A stretch of 64,000 nt of DNA, from positions 3,038,001-3,102,000 of the forward strand of contig NZ_AP025286.1 of NCBI RefSeq assembly GCF_036492245.1, read 5' to 3'. The translations under genes and the position numbers were made by a program. Positions within the stretch are counted from its first letter, which is position 1. Each line of letters begins with the position of its first letter. Below, piece by piece: positions 33,692 to 42,635 of this stretch. The DNA is from Treponema bryantii. Its GTDB lineage: Bacteria > Spirochaetota > Spirochaetia > Treponematales > Treponemataceae. Below the pieces are notes generated by a model, which worked only from the letters and a program-made list of their open reading frames with translations, searched no databases and had not been told where the DNA came from.

Positions 33692-34868
33692 TTCTTTCGA
33701 TTGCTTCGATAGTTCGCTCGCGGCTGCCAAAACCTGTAAGGCGGAGGTAGCCCTCACCCTTCTGTCCAAAGCCGCTTCCCGGTGTTCCTACTACCTGACT
33801 CTTTTCAAGCAGTTCATCAAAGAAGCTCCAGCTTGTATAACCTTCTGGAATCTGAAGCCATACATATGGAGAATTCTTTCCACCAAAAGCCTTAAAGCCT
33901 GCAGCAGTTACACCTTCAAAAATAAGGCGTGCATTTTCACGATAGAAACTCAGATTTTCCTGAATCTGTTTCTGTCCTTCTTCAGAATAAATTGCAGCAG
34001 CACCACACTGAGTAATATAAGAAACTCCGTTGAACTTTGTTGACTGGCGGCGCATCCAAAGAGCATTTAATTCAGTTCCATCAAAAACAAGTTCATGAGG
34101 AACAACAGTATAACCGCAGCGTAAGCCGGTAAAGCCTGCTGTCTTTGAGAAAGAACGCAATTCAATTGCACAGGTTTTTGCTCCCTCAATTTCGTAAATT
34201 GATTTTGGAATATCTGGTTCAGTTACAAAAGCTTCATAAGCAGAATCAAAAAGAATTACACTATGATGAGCATTTGCATAATCAACCCATTTTTTGAGAT
34301 AGCTCTTTGGTGCAACTGCTCCAGTTGGATTGTTAGGGAAGCAGAGGTAGATGATGTCTGCAACAGGTGCATCATCTGAAGGAATCTCTGGTAAGAAACC
34401 AGTCTCTGCAGAACAAGGCATTATGATGATATTGTTCTTTCGTCCATTCATAATGTTTGTATCGATATAAACAGGATAAACAGGATCACAGATTGCAACA
34501 GTGTTGTCAGTTGCAAAAATGTCACCAATGTTTCCGCAGTCAGACTTAGCACCATCTGAAAGGAAAATCTCATCCAGTTTCATATCGATTCCACGCTTTG
34601 TATAATCCCATTCCAAAATCTTTTCACGCACAAAATCATAGCCCTGCTCAGGCGGATATCCGCGGAAAGTTTTTGCATCTGCCATTTCATCAACAGCTTT
34701 ATGCATGGCATCAATAACAACCGGACAGATTGGCTTTGTAACATCACCAATTGAAAGTTTGATTACATCTGCTGATGGATGCGATGCGATAAACTCGCGG
34801 GTCTTTTTATTAACAGTTGAGAAAAGATAGCTCGCTTCGAGGTCTAAAAAATTCTTATTTATTTTCAT
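33669..34868 (-). CDS. dapL: LL-diaminopimelate aminotransferase
   Basis: PLP enzyme converting tetrahydrodipicolinate directly to LL-diaminopimelate with glutamate as amino donor, bypassing the acylated branches of lysine synthesis. The 399-residue protein has LSIGDVTKPICP, GYPPEQGYDFVREKI, FLSDGAKSDCGNIGDIF, CFPNNPTGA, the PLP lysine in RSFSKTAGFTGLRCGYTV and PYVWLQIPEG, a pattern specific to DapL. It is downstream of dapF with 9 bases between them, so it shares the dapF leader. Use of glutamate as donor fits the nitrogen-linked leader type. The 3' end overlaps the DUF3021 gene. Confidence 0.95.
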   Translation of the reverse strand: MKINKNFLDLEASYLFSTVNKKTREFIASHPSADVIKLSIGDVTKPICPVVIDAMHKAVDEMADAKTFRGYPPEQGYDFVREKILEWDYTKRGIDMKLDEIFLSDGAKSDCGNIGDIFATDNTVAICDPVYPVYIDTNIMNGRKNNIIIMPCSAETGFLPEIPSDDAPVADIIYLCFPNNPTGAVAPKSYLKKWVDYANAHHSVILFDSAYEAFVTEPDIPKSIYEIEGAKTCAIELRSFSKTAGFTGLRCGYTVVPHELVFDGTELNALWMRRQSTKFNGVSYITQCGAAAIYSEEGQKQIQENLSFYRENARLIFEGVTAAGFKAFGGKNSPYVWLQIPEGYTSWSFFDELLEKSQVVGTPGSGFGQKGEGYLRLTGFGSRERTIEAIERIKASFGR

Positions 34869-34877
34869 TTTGTTCTC

Positions 34878-35741
34878 CTATAAATCAACGTTTCCTGTAA
34901 ATACATTTTCTGCAGGGCCGGTCATAAATACGCTGTCTCCCTCGTTGCCGCTCCACTGAATCTCAAGATCTCCACCAAGCAGATGCACTGTGATTTTCTC
35001 GCCCGCATCAACAAGGCCGTTCAGAATTGCAGCAACTACAGTTGCACAGGTTCCGGTTCCACAGGCAAGTGTCTCGCCGGTTCCTCGTTCCCATACACGC
35101 ATCCAGATTGTGCGGCGGTCTTCAACATAAGCAAACTCGGTATTCGTACGCTCCGGAAAAAACTTATCGTTTTCAAAAAGCGGGCCGATTTCGCAAACCG
35201 GGAATTCAGAAGGCTTTTTATCAATGAACACAACTGCATGTGGATTTCCCATTGAGACGCAGGTTGTTTTGTATTCAACATCAGCAATTGTCAGAGGATG
35301 TTGAATTACCCGGCCACCCTTCAACACAACAGGAATCTTTTCCGCTTCCAGAATAGGACTTCCCATATCTACTGAAAGTTTTGTTACCTTATCGCCTGGT
35401 TCGCCTTCTTCCACTTTCAGGATTTTTACTGCGCCCATAGACTCAGCAGTAAACTCGCGGCCCTTAGTGTAGCCTGCATCATATACATATTTCCCAACGC
35501 AGCGGATTCCGTTACCGCACATCTGGCTTCGGCTTCCGTCGGCGTTGTACATCACCATTTCAAAATCAGCTTTTGTACCTTTTTTGATGATGATGATTCC
35601 ATCTCCGCCGATTCCAAAATGACGGTCTGACAACTTTATGGCTGCCTGCTTTTCGCCTTCAGCACCACCCGGAAAATCTTCCTTTGTGCAATCAAAATAA
35701 ATATAGTCGTTTCCACAACCATGCATTTTTGTAAACTTCAT
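34878..35741 (-). CDS. dapF: Diaminopimelate epimerase
   Basis: Interconverts LL- and meso-diaminopimelate for lysine and peptidoglycan. The 287 residues start MKFTKMHGCGNDYIYFDC from ATG 35741 (GAGGT upstream); the longer frame to 35777 only translates leader sequence. The two catalytic cysteines are in MCGNGIRCVGKY and LACGTGTCATVV. A small insertion (KEDFPGGAEGEKQAA) follows the first strand, common in this family. First gene of a dapF-dapL operon driven from a promoter divergent from carA. Confidence 0.95.
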   Translation of the reverse strand: MKFTKMHGCGNDYIYFDCTKEDFPGGAEGEKQAAIKLSDRHFGIGGDGIIIIKKGTKADFEMVMYNADGSRSQMCGNGIRCVGKYVYDAGYTKGREFTAESMGAVKILKVEEGEPGDKVTKLSVDMGSPILEAEKIPVVLKGGRVIQHPLTIADVEYKTTCVSMGNPHAVVFIDKKPSEFPVCEIGPLFENDKFFPERTNTEFAYVEDRRTIWMRVWERGTGETLACGTGTCATVVAAILNGLVDAGEKITVHLLGGDLEIQWSGNEGDSVFMTGPAENVFTGNVDL

Positions 35742-35756
35742 GATTACCTCACAAAA

Positions 35757-35850
35757 ACAAAAAGAGGTCGTAGACAAATTTCCCCCGGGAAACTTATCTA
35801 CGACCTCTTTGCCGTTATTTTGTTTTAACTTTTCAATAGAAAAAAGTCAA
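35757..35850 (-). promoter_or_regulatory. dapF promoter and terminator-like leader
   Basis: Minus strand: TTGACT (35850-35845), 17 bases, TAAAAC (35827-35822), then AACGGCAAAGAGGTCGTAGA. The hairpin pairs about 20 bases (GAGGTCGTAGATAAGTTTCC with its partner) around CGGG, ending CGACCTC T5 before GAGGTAATC and the ATG. The first 20 bases after the promoter are identical to those of the gltB and asnB leaders. Confidence 0.8.
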
Positions 35851-35874
35851 TAGTAGTACTATTGAATACTACTA
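35851..35874. promoter_or_regulatory. Palindrome between the divergent dapF and carA promoters
   Basis: TAGTAGTA (35851-35858), eight bases, TACTACTA (35867-35874), exact complements. It touches the dapF -35 on one side and lies six bases from the carA -35 on the other. It could serve both promoters as one operator. The half-site resembles the TAGTAG of the metY operator. Confidence 0.6.
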
Positions 35875-35880
35875 AAACTC

Positions 35881-35979
35881 TTGACCATACCTTTCATACG
35901 CTGTATAACATTAAAGAACAAAGGCGTTCATTCGATTTGCAGACTTATTGTCTTTAAATGGAATGAACGTCTTTTTTTT
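35881..35979 (+). promoter_or_regulatory. carA promoter and terminator-like leader
   Basis: TTGACC (35881-35886), 17 bases, TATAAC (35904-35909), start expected near 35916. The leader reads AACAAAGGCGTTCATTC, an internal small stem (AGAC TTATT GTCT), then GAATGAACGTC T8 (35920-35979), directly followed by GGAGAAAATC and the ATG at 35990. The terminator fold would therefore form within about the first 65 nucleotides. Confidence 0.8.
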
Positions 35980-35989
35980 GGAGAAAATC

Positions 35990-37132
35990 ATGAAGGCGTG
36001 GTTAATATTAGCAGACGGAACAATCTTCGAAGGTACCTCAATCGGGGCAACCGGTAAAACTATCGGTGAAACAGTTTTTACAACCGGCATGACCGGATAT
36101 CTGGAAACTCTCACCGACCCAAGCTACTTCGGTCAGATTGTTACCCAGACTTTCCCGCTCATCGGAAACTACGGCGATATTCCGGTGGACTACGAAAGTA
36201 AAAAATGCTGGGTACGCGGCTATATTGTTCGCGAACTCTGTGACCTGCCTTCAAACTTCCGCTGCGGCGGTACACTAAGCGACTTTCTGAAAAATCAGAA
36301 CATTGTCGGAATCTGTGGAATTGATACCCGTGCCCTTACAAAGCGCCTCCGTGAATCCGGAGTTATGAACGGTATGATTATCAGCGGTGTAGAAAGCTGT
36401 CCTGCCGTAACTGAAGCTCTCTTAAGAGAAATCAAAGCATATAGAATTGAACAGGCTGTTGAAAGTGTTCAGCAGAATTCTGTCGGGGGCGTTACGGGGG
36501 TGTCCCCCGTTGAGAGGGTAGCGACCAACGAAGTGGGCGCGCAGGGAGAGACTTCTCCCTCAAAATCCATTGTACTTTGGGACTTTGGAGCAAAAGCAAA
36601 TATTCAGAGAGAACTTGAAAAACGCGGCTGCCACGTAACTGTTGTTCCATGCACTGCCACTGCTGACGAGATTCTCGCTCTAAATCCAGATGGACTTATG
36701 CTCAGTAACGGACCTGGAGACCCGGCAGACAATGTTCAGATTATTGAAGAACTGAAGAAGATTTGCGATGCCGGCACTCTTCCAATTTTTGGAATCTGTC
36801 TTGGTCACCAGATGCTCGCTCTTGCACGCGGCTGTAAAACCAGCAAACTCAAATATGGTCACCGTGGCGGAAACCATCCATGCAAAGATACGGAAACCGG
36901 CAGAGTTTATATTACAAGTCAGAATCATGGTTATGCGGTTGAAAACACTTCAATTCCTGCATACGCAAAAATGAGTTTCTTTAATGTAAATGATGGTACT
37001 GTAGAAGGAATTACATATACTGATATTCCGGCTTTCAGCGTTCAGTTTCACCCGGAAGCATGCGGCGGTCCGCACGACACAAACTTTCTGTTTGACCGAT
37101 TCATAGAATTGATGAACCGGTCAAAGCAGTAA
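35990..37132 (+). CDS. carA: Carbamoyl-phosphate synthase small subunit
   Basis: Glutaminase subunit supplying ammonia to CarB. The 380 residues start MKAWLILADGTIFEGTSIGA at ATG 35990; upstream codons belong to the leader. The N-domain has FTTGMTGYLETLTDPSY and GICGIDTRALTKRLR. The class I amidotransferase domain has LSNGPGDP, IFGICLGHQMLAL (nucleophile Cys) and SVQFHPEACGGPHD (His/Glu). Residues about 165-194 (GGVTGVSPVERVATNEVGAQ region) are a translated family A repeat between the two domains. carB is not adjacent: a chemoreceptor gene on the other strand separates them. Confidence 0.96.
   Translation: MKAWLILADGTIFEGTSIGATGKTIGETVFTTGMTGYLETLTDPSYFGQIVTQTFPLIGNYGDIPVDYESKKCWVRGYIVRELCDLPSNFRCGGTLSDFLKNQNIVGICGIDTRALTKRLRESGVMNGMIISGVESCPAVTEALLREIKAYRIEQAVESVQQNSVGGVTGVSPVERVATNEVGAQGETSPSKSIVLWDFGAKANIQRELEKRGCHVTVVPCTATADEILALNPDGLMLSNGPGDPADNVQIIEELKKICDAGTLPIFGICLGHQMLALARGCKTSKLKYGHRGGNHPCKDTETGRVYITSQNHGYAVENTSIPAYAKMSFFNVNDGTVEGITYTDIPAFSVQFHPEACGGPHDTNFLFDRFIELMNRSKQ
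36484..36571 (+). repeat. Palindromic dispersed repeat, family A, in frame inside carA
   Basis: Hairpin ACGGGGG TGT CCCCCGT, core GGGTAGCGACCAACGAAGTG, GGCGCGC, hairpin AGGGAGA GACT TCTCCCT. The core is identical over about 30 bases to the copy at 21464-21550. The translated peptide falls in the linker between the N-terminal and glutaminase domains. Confidence 0.88.
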
Positions 37133-37145
37133 TTAAAGAATGTGA

Positions 37146-39236
37146 TTATTCGAAATCATACGAAGCTTCTGTCTTAAACTGTCCGACATCAGAGCCAAGC
37201 TGATTTACGTTCTGGTTTAAGGCTTCAACACAATTATCAAGCTGCTTACCGCTATTAACAACACTTCTTGCGTTTCCTGTCATTGAAACAATGCTGTCTC
37301 CAACTGCATCAACAGAACTGTGAAGGCCGTTCATTTCATCAAGAACGTGCATACTCTTATCGGCCATATTCTGAGAAGCCTTACGAACATCGTCTGTATT
37401 CTTGTCCATTTCAGAAAGCATTTCAATTACGTTACGAGATTCTTCATTCTGTTTTTCGAGGGACTGTCTTATAGACTGAACAAGTCCGTCTGTTTCAAGA
37501 ATGCGTTCAGAAACTTCATTAAAGGAAGCACTTGATTCCTGAGAGGCTGTAACGATTTCATCAACACTGGCCTTAATGTTCTTAAGCTGATCACCAATTG
37601 TCTTAGACTGTGCTGAAGAGGTTTCTGAAAGTTTTCGGATTTCATCTGCAACGACAGCAAATCCTTTTCCGGCTTCACCAGCATGTGCCGCCTCAATAGC
37701 TGCGTTCATGGCGAGAAGGTTTGTTTGACTTGCGATATTTGCGATTGCCTGGTTTGCTGCCTGAAGCATTTTTGACTGCTCTTCAATCTGGGCAATTCGT
37801 TCATTTACTTTCTTCTGTTTAGAAACTCCCTCTTTTGCCTGTGTATCAAGTGCATTAAATGAAACGGCCATGTTTTCCATAGAGTCACTAACCTGTTCAA
37901 TGCTGTTTACAAGATGGCTTACTGCGGCAGAAGATTTACTGATTCTTTCTGTCTGTGAATCAATCATCTTGGTTACTGTAGAAATACTGTCCACACTTTC
38001 CTGTACAACAAGTGCAGTTTCGTTATAACCAACTGACTGCTTTACAATCTGTTCACGCAGACCTTCAAGATTTTCGCGGATATTTGTCATTGCATCAGAA
38101 ACTGCTGTAACACTGTCGCGTACATTATCAGAAACTACATCTAGATTGGCACTACTGCATTTAATATTACCTATCATGCTCTGAAGCTTGTTTGCAAATA
38201 CATTAAAACTGTCTACTACAGTTTTGATTTCTGTTGTTGAACTTTTGATATTTACACGGCGGGTCAAATCTGCATCACCGGCAGAAATATCATGAAGGGC
38301 TTTAGCTGTAGAACGGATTGGACGAACAATACCGCGAAGAATCAAAATCAGGAAAATAAAGATTACTGCAAGCAGAACTACAAAAGAGAGTATGATAATC
38401 TGTACTGATTTATTAACAAATGAGTCTACTGCTGCTGTTGAACGACCGTAAATAAAATACCAGTGAGTTCCTTCAATCTGTGTTGATTTATAGTAATAAG
38501 GAACACCATCCTTTGTTGTACGGATTACTTCATTACTGCCGGAAAGGAACTTATCTGCAATATCGTTATAAGCTCCTTTTTCAATTGTTCTGATATTATC
38601 CTCTGCTGTATATTTTTCGTGCGTCGCAAAATATCCAGTATCTGTAAGGATGAACATTCGTTCATCTTCATACTGTTTTTTTTCATTCAATGATTTCTGG
38701 ATTTTTGATAATGGAAAGTCTACGGAAACAACTCCAAGAGATTTTCTGCTTTCATCAAAAACTTCTTTTGAAATACTTACTACTGAAGTATTAGTTTCAG
38801 AATCTGTATAAACATCTGAAAAAACAAAATTGTCTGGATCTGCAAGAGCGCCTAAATACCATGGACGTGTATGTGGATCCCAGCCTGCATCCGGCTCCCA
38901 CAAAGAACCATCATAATAATGTTCGTTTATAACGCCATAAAAACCTGTGGAATCCACATACGACTTAGTGAAGTTTATAAAGATCTTCAGGTTATCCTCT
39001 TCATTTTCATAAGCACCGCTTGCAAATGTATCGGTAAGTGCTTCCAGCAGATTTCGGGGTTTTTGCATTGCACCCATTACATATTCAGAAGCTGCATCAC
39101 TTGCAGAAATAAGATCATCCTGTGTCTGCTGGCTTGCATAGAACTTCAATCTGTTGGCAGATATGAACATCATTAAAAGAAACAATACCACTGTCGGTAT
39201 CGAAATCATAAATAGAGAACGTTTTAGAAGTGTCAT
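37146..39236 (-). CDS. Methyl-accepting chemotaxis protein, dCache type, probable amino-acid receptor
   Basis: A 696-residue chemoreceptor: transmembrane helix (about 8-26), periplasmic double-Cache domain (about 35-280), second helix (about 283-307), HAMP (about 308-362) and a long cytoplasmic coiled coil with the signalling tip (about 500-530: [33 protein letters not shown]). The sensor carries R124-P-W126-Y127, Y143 and D173, matching the spacing of the amino-acid-binding motif described for dCache_1 receptors (R, W, Y, Y, D). No CheB/CheR pentapeptide is visible at the end. It sits alone on the minus strand between carA and carB. Ligand class is inferred from the motif. Confidence 0.92.
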   Translation of the reverse strand: MTLLKRSLFMISIPTVVLFLLMMFISANRLKFYASQQTQDDLISASDAASEYVMGAMQKPRNLLEALTDTFASGAYENEEDNLKIFINFTKSYVDSTGFYGVINEHYYDGSLWEPDAGWDPHTRPWYLGALADPDNFVFSDVYTDSETNTSVVSISKEVFDESRKSLGVVSVDFPLSKIQKSLNEKKQYEDERMFILTDTGYFATHEKYTAEDNIRTIEKGAYNDIADKFLSGSNEVIRTTKDGVPYYYKSTQIEGTHWYFIYGRSTAAVDSFVNKSVQIIILSFVVLLAVIFIFLILILRGIVRPIRSTAKALHDISAGDADLTRRVNIKSSTTEIKTVVDSFNVFANKLQSMIGNIKCSSANLDVVSDNVRDSVTAVSDAMTNIRENLEGLREQIVKQSVGYNETALVVQESVDSISTVTKMIDSQTERISKSSAAVSHLVNSIEQVSDSMENMAVSFNALDTQAKEGVSKQKKVNERIAQIEEQSKMLQAANQAIANIASQTNLLAMNAAIEAAHAGEAGKGFAVVADEIRKLSETSSAQSKTIGDQLKNIKASVDEIVTASQESSASFNEVSERILETDGLVQSIRQSLEKQNEESRNVIEMLSEMDKNTDDVRKASQNMADKSMHVLDEMNGLHSSVDAVGDSIVSMTGNARSVVNSGKQLDNCVEALNQNVNQLGSDVGQFKTEASYDFE

Positions 39237-39352
39237 GATTTTTCTCTCTCTCCTAGTTTTATAAATACGCTTTGTACTTATACATAGTAATTTTACTTCT
39301 CAAAACGATTTTTTTCAACTTCAAAAAATACAATAGTAAAAAATCAACCTAC

Positions 39353-39433
39353 TTAACATAAACATTTATTTACGCTATATTATTTTAAGTCAATGGCGAC
39401 ACTATCCTAAAGGGGTGGTGTCGCCTTTTTTTT
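39353..39433 (+). promoter_or_regulatory. carB promoter and terminator-like leader
   Basis: TTAACA (39353-39358), 17 bases, TATATT (39376-39381). The leader hairpin GGCGACACTATCC TAAA GGGGTGGTGTCGCC is followed by T8 (39395-39433) and by GGGGTTA and the start codon. It also contains a five-codon frame (ATG GCG ACA CTA TCC TAA) without ribosome site. Confidence 0.8.
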
Positions 39434-39443
39434 GGGGTTAATG

Positions 39444-42400
39444 ATGTCACTCAATAAAAACATACACAAAGTAATGATTATCGGTTCGGGTCCTATCGTA
39501 ATTGGACAGGCAGCCGAATTTGACTACGCCGGAAACCAGGCCTGTAAAGCCCTTAAGCAGCTGGGCCTTGAAGTTTGTCTTGTCAATTCGAATCCGGCAA
39601 CTCTTATGACAGATCATTCAATGGCAGACGAGATTTATCTTGAGCCGCTTACACTTGAAACCCTTCAGAGAATTATTGAAAAAGAAAAACCTGATTCCCT
39701 GCTTTCAACTCTTGGTGGTCAGACCGGTCTTACTCTTAGTATGGAGCTTGCAAAATCCGGCTTTTTGAAATCTCATAATGTACAGCTGTTAGGTGCCCGC
39801 CCTGAAACTATCGACAAGGCTGAAGATCGACAGATGTTCAAAGACACAATGGAAGCTATCGGCGAACCTTGTATCCCTTCAAAAGTTGTAACAACATACG
39901 AGGATGCAGTTGATTTTGTTCATAACGAAATTGGCTTCCCGGCAATTATCCGACCGGCCTTTACCCTTGGTGGTACTGGTGGTGGAATCGTAAACAACGA
40001 CCGAGAGCTTGATGAAATTGCCCATAACGGTCTTCACCGCTCACCTATCCATCAGATTCTTGTTGAAAAATGTATTTCGGGCTGGAAGGAAGTTGAGTTT
40101 GAAGTTATGCGTGACAGCACAGGAAACGTAATTACTGTCTGCTCAATGGAAAACTTTGACCCGGTCGGTGTTCATACTGGTGACTCAATTGTAATTGCGC
40201 CAACCGTAACTCTTGCAGATAAAGAATATCAGATGCTGCGTTCAGCTGCCCTGAACATCATCAGCGCACTCGAAATTGAAGGTGGTTGTAACTGCCAGTT
40301 TGCTTTGAATCCGGATAGTTTTGAATATGCTGTAATTGAAGTAAACCCTCGAGTTTCACGCTCATCGGCACTAGCATCTAAAGCAACAGGATATCCTATT
40401 GCTAAGGTAGCGGCTCTTATCGCTGTAGGATTTACACTTGATGAGATTCCTAACTTCGTAACAAAGAAAACTAAGGCTTGCTTTGAGCCTGTTCTCGATT
40501 ACGTAGTTGTAAAAATGCCGAAGTTCCCGTTCGACAAATTCGTATACGCTGCCCGCAAGCTCGGCACTCAGATGAAAGCAACTGGAGAAGTTATGGCCAT
40601 CGGTCAGAACTTTGAAGAAGCAATTCTGAAAGCCTGCCGCGGACTTGAAGTTGGCGTAAAAGACCTGAATCTTCCAGCCTTTGTAAAAGAAGGTGATGAA
40701 AAGATTCGTGAGCGTGTTGGACAGTGCACAGACCAGCGCATTTTTGCCATTTACCAGGCACTTAAGCGCAAGCTTCTCACAGTAGAACAGATTCACGACA
40801 TTACAAAAGTTGATGAATGGTTCTTGTGGAAACTGGAGAAAATTGCTGCTGCTGACACTTCCGACGCCCTCATCTTCCCACCACGCAGTTTCAAAATGGT
40901 TGATACCTGCGCCGGCGAGTTCAATGCAGAGACTCCGTATTTTTATTCGACAACAAATGGAGACAATGAGGCTGAACAGTATCTTCAGGAACTCCATGAA
41001 AATAAAAAAGATTCCAAAGGAACTATTGTAGTTCTCGGTTCAGGTCCAATCCGAATTGGACAGGGAATCGAATTCGACTACGCTTCTGTTCAGTGCGTAC
41101 AGTCGCTGAAAAAAATAGGCTATGAAGTTGCAATCGTAAACAATAACCCGGAAACAGTTTCAACCGACTTCGACACAGCAGACCGTCTTTACTTTGAACC
41201 GCTGACACCGGCAGATGTAATGAACGTTCTCGCTGTTGAAAAACCGCTCGGTGTTGTAGTTGCATTCGGTGGTGGAACTGCCATTAAACTTGCAAAATAT
41301 CTGGACAGTCAGGGAGTAAAAATTCTCGGAACCAGTGCCGATGCAATTGACCTTGCAGAAGACCGTGAACGTTTCGAAGAACTCTGTGACCGTCTGCAAA
41401 TCAAACGACCTCGTGGTCTTACAGTTTTCACAGAAGTTGAAGCTCTGGAAGCTGCAGAAAAAATCACCTACCCTGTTCTTATGCGTCCAAGTTACGTACT
41501 CGGCGGACAGAACATGATTATCGCCCGAAACAGTGCCGACGTAAAGGAATACATGAAAATCATTTTGAGAGCTGGAATTGAAAATCCAGTCCTCATAGAT
41601 AAATACATGGAAGGACAGGAACTTGAAGTTGACTGTATTTGTGATGGTGAAGATGTATTGATTCCTGGAATCATGGAACATATTGAACGAACCGGTATTC
41701 ACTCCGGAGACTCAATTGCTGTTTATCCTGGAATATTCACATCAGATATCGAAGAAAAAATTATTCGCCAGTCATCAGACCTTGCTCTGGCTCTCGGTAC
41801 AAAAGGGCTCGTTAATATTCAGTATCTGATTTATGACGATGGCAGTGGAAACGACCTTTACATCATCGAGGCAAACCCTCGTTCAAGCCGTACAGTTCCG
41901 TACCTCAGTAAAGTTTCAGGCGTACCGATGATTGAACTTGCAACCCGCGCAATGCTCGGTGAAAAAGTCCGCGACCTCGGCTATGGCACCGGCCTTTACA
42001 GAAAGCCGGATTACTTTGCAGTAAAAGCTCCTGTTTTCAGCTTTGAAAAACTGATGGACGTAGATACACATCTCGGACCGGAAATGAAATCAACAGGTGA
42101 AGTTCTTGGAATTGCCGCAACCCGCGAAGAAGCAATTTTTAAGGGACTCGCTGCAGCAGGCTGGAAGATGATAAGACCAAACTCTACAGTAGCTAAGCCT
42201 GTTGAAAGCAGCGGAATTCTTTTCTCCGTTCGTGCTTCAGACCTTCCTGAGCTCCCTGCCCTTGCCCGCAAATTCTACGATCTCGGCTTCACTCTTTACG
42301 CAACAACCGGAAACGCAGACACAATTGAACGCAGCGGAATGACAGTAACTCACGTAGCAAAAGTTCATGAAAATTACAATGACAACGTAATGACTCTTCT

Positions 42401-42605
42401 CGAGAGCGGCAAAATTGCATACTTTGTTTCAACTTCCGCTAAGGGACGCGATCCGGTAGCAGAAAGCGTAAAGCTTCGCCGTCTCGCCGTAGAACGCGAC
42501 ATCGACAGTCTCACCGCAATCGATACAGCTAATGCCCTGGCCGATAGCCTTGCATCACCATTCAGCCTCACAAACGCCAGTCTAGTCGACATCAATCACA
42601 TGTAA
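39444..42605 (+). CDS. carB: Carbamoyl-phosphate synthase large subunit
   Basis: Makes carbamoyl phosphate from bicarbonate, ammonia and two ATP for arginine and pyrimidine synthesis. About 1,053 residues, two homologous ATP-grasp halves: VMIIGSGPIVIGQAAEFDYAGNQACKAL and VVLGSGPIRIGQGIEFDYASVQCVQSL mark their starts. AFTLGGTGGGIV and PSYVLGGQNM are the carboxyphosphate and carbamate loops. The C-terminal MGS-like allosteric domain (from about residue 925) is present. Two in-frame ATGs (39441 and 39444) are possible; 39444 has the better distance to GGGG. It has its own promoter and leader rather than following carA, and leads into pyrG 30 bases downstream. Confidence 0.96.
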   Translation: MSLNKNIHKVMIIGSGPIVIGQAAEFDYAGNQACKALKQLGLEVCLVNSNPATLMTDHSMADEIYLEPLTLETLQRIIEKEKPDSLLSTLGGQTGLTLSMELAKSGFLKSHNVQLLGARPETIDKAEDRQMFKDTMEAIGEPCIPSKVVTTYEDAVDFVHNEIGFPAIIRPAFTLGGTGGGIVNNDRELDEIAHNGLHRSPIHQILVEKCISGWKEVEFEVMRDSTGNVITVCSMENFDPVGVHTGDSIVIAPTVTLADKEYQMLRSAALNIISALEIEGGCNCQFALNPDSFEYAVIEVNPRVSRSSALASKATGYPIAKVAALIAVGFTLDEIPNFVTKKTKACFEPVLDYVVVKMPKFPFDKFVYAARKLGTQMKATGEVMAIGQNFEEAILKACRGLEVGVKDLNLPAFVKEGDEKIRERVGQCTDQRIFAIYQALKRKLLTVEQIHDITKVDEWFLWKLEKIAAADTSDALIFPPRSFKMVDTCAGEFNAETPYFYSTTNGDNEAEQYLQELHENKKDSKGTIVVLGSGPIRIGQGIEFDYASVQCVQSLKKIGYEVAIVNNNPETVSTDFDTADRLYFEPLTPADVMNVLAVEKPLGVVVAFGGGTAIKLAKYLDSQGVKILGTSADAIDLAEDRERFEELCDRLQIKRPRGLTVFTEVEALEAAEKITYPVLMRPSYVLGGQNMIIARNSADVKEYMKIILRAGIENPVLIDKYMEGQELEVDCICDGEDVLIPGIMEHIERTGIHSGDSIAVYPGIFTSDIEEKIIRQSSDLALALGTKGLVNIQYLIYDDGSGNDLYIIEANPRSSRTVPYLSKVSGVPMIELATRAMLGEKVRDLGYGTGLYRKPDYFAVKAPVFSFEKLMDVDTHLGPEMKSTGEVLGIAATREEAIFKGLAAAGWKMIRPNSTVAKPVESSGILFSVRASDLPELPALARKFYDLGFTLYATTGNADTIERSGMTVTHVAKVHENYNDNVMTLLESGKIAYFVSTSAKGRDPVAESVKLRRLAVERDIDSLTAIDTANALADSLASPFSLTNASLVDINHM

Positions 42606-42635
42606 TATAGGAAAGTTATTTTAGAGAGGAAAGAT

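Noticed and set aside
39396-39412. Leader peptide MATLS in the carB leader
   Set aside because: It has no ribosome site, and no comparable peptide is present in the other leaders.
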